Part shown: one piece after another, positions 6,245-7,058 of the stretch | How the letters are laid out: each line of letters opens with the position of its first letter | Numbering within the stretch: the stretch's first letter is position 1 | Assembly: GCA_030632465.1 (NCBI GenBank) | Contig: DAOVUR010000098.1 | Coordinates: forward strand, 1-7,058 | Direction: 5' to 3' | DNA: 7,058 bases | Source of the DNA: a bacterium | GTDB lineage: Bacteria > Verrucomicrobiota > Kiritimatiellia > UBA8416 > CAMZLY01 | Made by a program: the position numbers and the translations under genes | The notes under the pieces: generated by a model | What the model was told of the DNA's origin: nothing | The model's input: the letters and a program-made list of their open reading frames with translations, nothing else | Databases searched by the model: none

Positions 6245-6272
6245 TTGCAAAAATCAGACAAGATAGTATAAC
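6245..6272 (+). promoter_or_regulatory. Possible sigma70-like promoter for the sulfatase
   Basis: TTGCAA (6245-6250) and TATAAC (6267-6272) are 16 nt apart, a plausible -35/-10 pair. The shared motif would fill the spacer, where a regulator could block polymerase. A second weaker pair, TTGTTT and TATTTT, lies about 40 nt further downstream, so the true site is open. Confidence 0.25.
6252..6268 (+). promoter_or_regulatory. Shared upstream motif, copy 2 (between nfo and the sulfatase)
   Basis: AATCAGACAAGATAGTA, 67 nt before the sulfatase start, matches the copy before the ROK gene apart from one inserted G and has the same orientation relative to the gene it precedes. It overlaps the possible nfo extended -10 and a possible plus-strand promoter, so a bound protein could affect both genes. 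Confidence 0.3.
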
Positions 6273-6273
6273 A
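6265..6273 (-). promoter_or_regulatory. Possible extended -10 promoter for nfo
   Basis: On the minus strand this reads TGTTATACT, a TGn extension followed by TATACT (5 of 6 to consensus), about 47 nt before the nfo start codon. No convincing -35 hexamer lies 16-18 nt further upstream. Weak call in AT-rich DNA. Confidence 0.22.
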
Positions 6274-6335
6274 GTTTCTTGTTTACTGAAATCCAAATAA
6301 TATTTTATTTGCTAACCTGAATGGAGATTTTTACT

Positions 6336-7058
6336 ATGAGAATTCTATATATTGATATTGATACGTTACGTCCTGATCATCTTGGGTGCTATGGATATCA
6401 TCGTAACACTTCACCAAATATTGATAAACTTGCATCTGACGGTGTTAGGTTTGATAATTGCTATGTCTCTGATGCGCCATGCCTGCCTTCAAGAGCTGCG
6501 TTATATTCTGGTCAGTGCGGTATTCGTAATGGTGTGGTTAATCATGGACATGGAGAGGCAGATTTACATATTGATCCCTCATCACGTGATTTCAAGGTGT
6601 TTTTGGACCATTATACAATGAAACTTCGTCATGCTGGATATTATCCAGTATCGGTGAGTCCTTTTGGTGAACGTCACTCGGCATTTTGGATATACAATGG
6701 ATTCCGTGAGATGTATAATACAGGTAAGTCTGGGCATGAGAGTGCAGAAGATATTATGCCGACAGTGACGGACTGGCTGACACGGCGCGGTGAGGAAGAT
6801 AATTGGTATCTACATGTTAACTTATGGGATCCGCATACTCCATATCGTGCGCCGGAAGAGTTTGGTAATCCATTTAAAGACGATCCCGTTCCTGAATGGA
6901 TGACTGAAGAGATTAGACAGAAAACTTGGGATACTTATGGACCGGGATGTGCGCAGGAACCGGGTGGTTCATATTTGGCTGAGCGTCCTTACGCTGAGCA
7001 TGAAGCGAGAATGCCTGATCAAATTGATTCGATGGAGTCGTATCGTAAATGGATTGAT
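6336..7058 (+). CDS. Sulfatase, Cys-type formylglycine-dependent (3' truncated by window edge)
   Basis: Type I sulfatases hydrolyse sulfate esters using a formylglycine made from an active-site Cys or Ser. The frame is open from ATG 6336 to the window end, giving 241 codons; full-length relatives have roughly 450-550. The start has GGAG at 6323-6326, 9 nt upstream; the in-frame ATG at 6321 lacks such a site. Features seen are the N-terminal metal-site strand MRILYIDIDTLRPDHLGCYGY (Asp7, Asp9; first residues 1-21), the maturation motif C-L-P-S-R at 49-53 within SDAPCLPSRAALYSG, and NLWDPHTPYRAP (162-173) with His167. The C-terminal part with the remaining metal ligands lies outside. The protein starts directly at the first beta strand with no signal peptide, so it probably acts in the cytoplasm on an imported substrate. 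Maturation needs a formylglycine-generating enzyme or anSME not seen here. Specificity unknown. Confidence 0.95.
   Translation, partial: MRILYIDIDTLRPDHLGCYGYHRNTSPNIDKLASDGVRFDNCYVSDAPCLPSRAALYSGQCGIRNGVVNHGHGEADLHIDPSSRDFKVFLDHYTMKLRHAGYYPVSVSPFGERHSAFWIYNGFREMYNTGKSGHESAEDIMPTVTDWLTRRGEEDNWYLHVNLWDPHTPYRAPEEFGNPFKDDPVPEWMTEEIRQKTWDTYGPGCAQEPGGSYLAERPYAEHEARMPDQIDSMESYRKWID

Noticed and set aside
6352..6621. Plus-strand open frame of 89 codons at the start of the sulfatase
   Set aside because: It is in another frame of the real sulfatase, which carries the C-L-P-S-R motif and metal-site strand and starts at 6336 with a ribosome site.

Overview
The window looks like a piece of a Gram-negative bacterial chromosome. 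The evidence is the pair tolB-pal, whose products belong to the outer-membrane Tol-Pal system, and the lipoprotein signal on Pal. The DNA is moderately AT-rich (not counted). A Cys-type sulfatase, a DUF4380-like sugar-mutarotase-fold protein, a long atypical ROK protein and an AEC carrier together are reminiscent of the Planctomycetota-Verrucomicrobiota-Lentisphaerota group, especially Lentisphaerota. That placement is an inference from gene content and memory of family distributions, not a database result.

Layout: (1) 1-1130, +, the 3' part of tolB, which enters from the left edge. (2) 1209-1730, +, pal, in the usual tolB-pal order. (3) 1731-1847, a spacer holding a GC-rich hairpin element that resembles a widespread intergenic repeat, followed by two mutually exclusive inverted repeats. 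(4) 1848-2756, +, a DUF4380-like protein. (5) 2757-2844, a convergent spacer with a strong intrinsic terminator for the minus-strand genes. (6) 2845-4254, -, a ROK-family kinase-like protein with an extra N-terminal region of about 155 residues and a degenerate zinc motif. (7) 4255-4377, a spacer with a sigma70-like promoter for the ROK gene. (8) 4378-5334, -, an AEC-family carrier. (9) 5370-6218, -, nfo (endonuclease IV). (10) 6219-6335, a divergent promoter region. (11) 6336-7058, +, the 5' part of a sulfatase that runs off the right edge.

How they fit together: TolB and Pal support envelope integrity. nfo is followed after 35 nt by the AEC carrier and then by the ROK gene on the same strand. 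I see no terminator before the one at 2780-2825, so the three could share a transcript, although the ROK gene also has its own promoter candidate. The DUF4380-like protein, ROK protein and sulfatase are consistent with sugar or sulfated-glycan metabolism, but no shared pathway can be shown. The best hint of a link is a 16-17 nt near-identical sequence upstream of both the ROK gene and the sulfatase, in the same orientation relative to each gene.

No tRNA, rRNA, CRISPR array, transposase or phage gene was seen, and no gene-free stretch exceeds 300 bases. I did not find a clearly new multi-gene system. The items worth a second look are the atypical ROK protein, the shared upstream motif, a heptamer repeat serving as the SD-less leader of the carrier gene, and the structured leader before the DUF4380-like gene.
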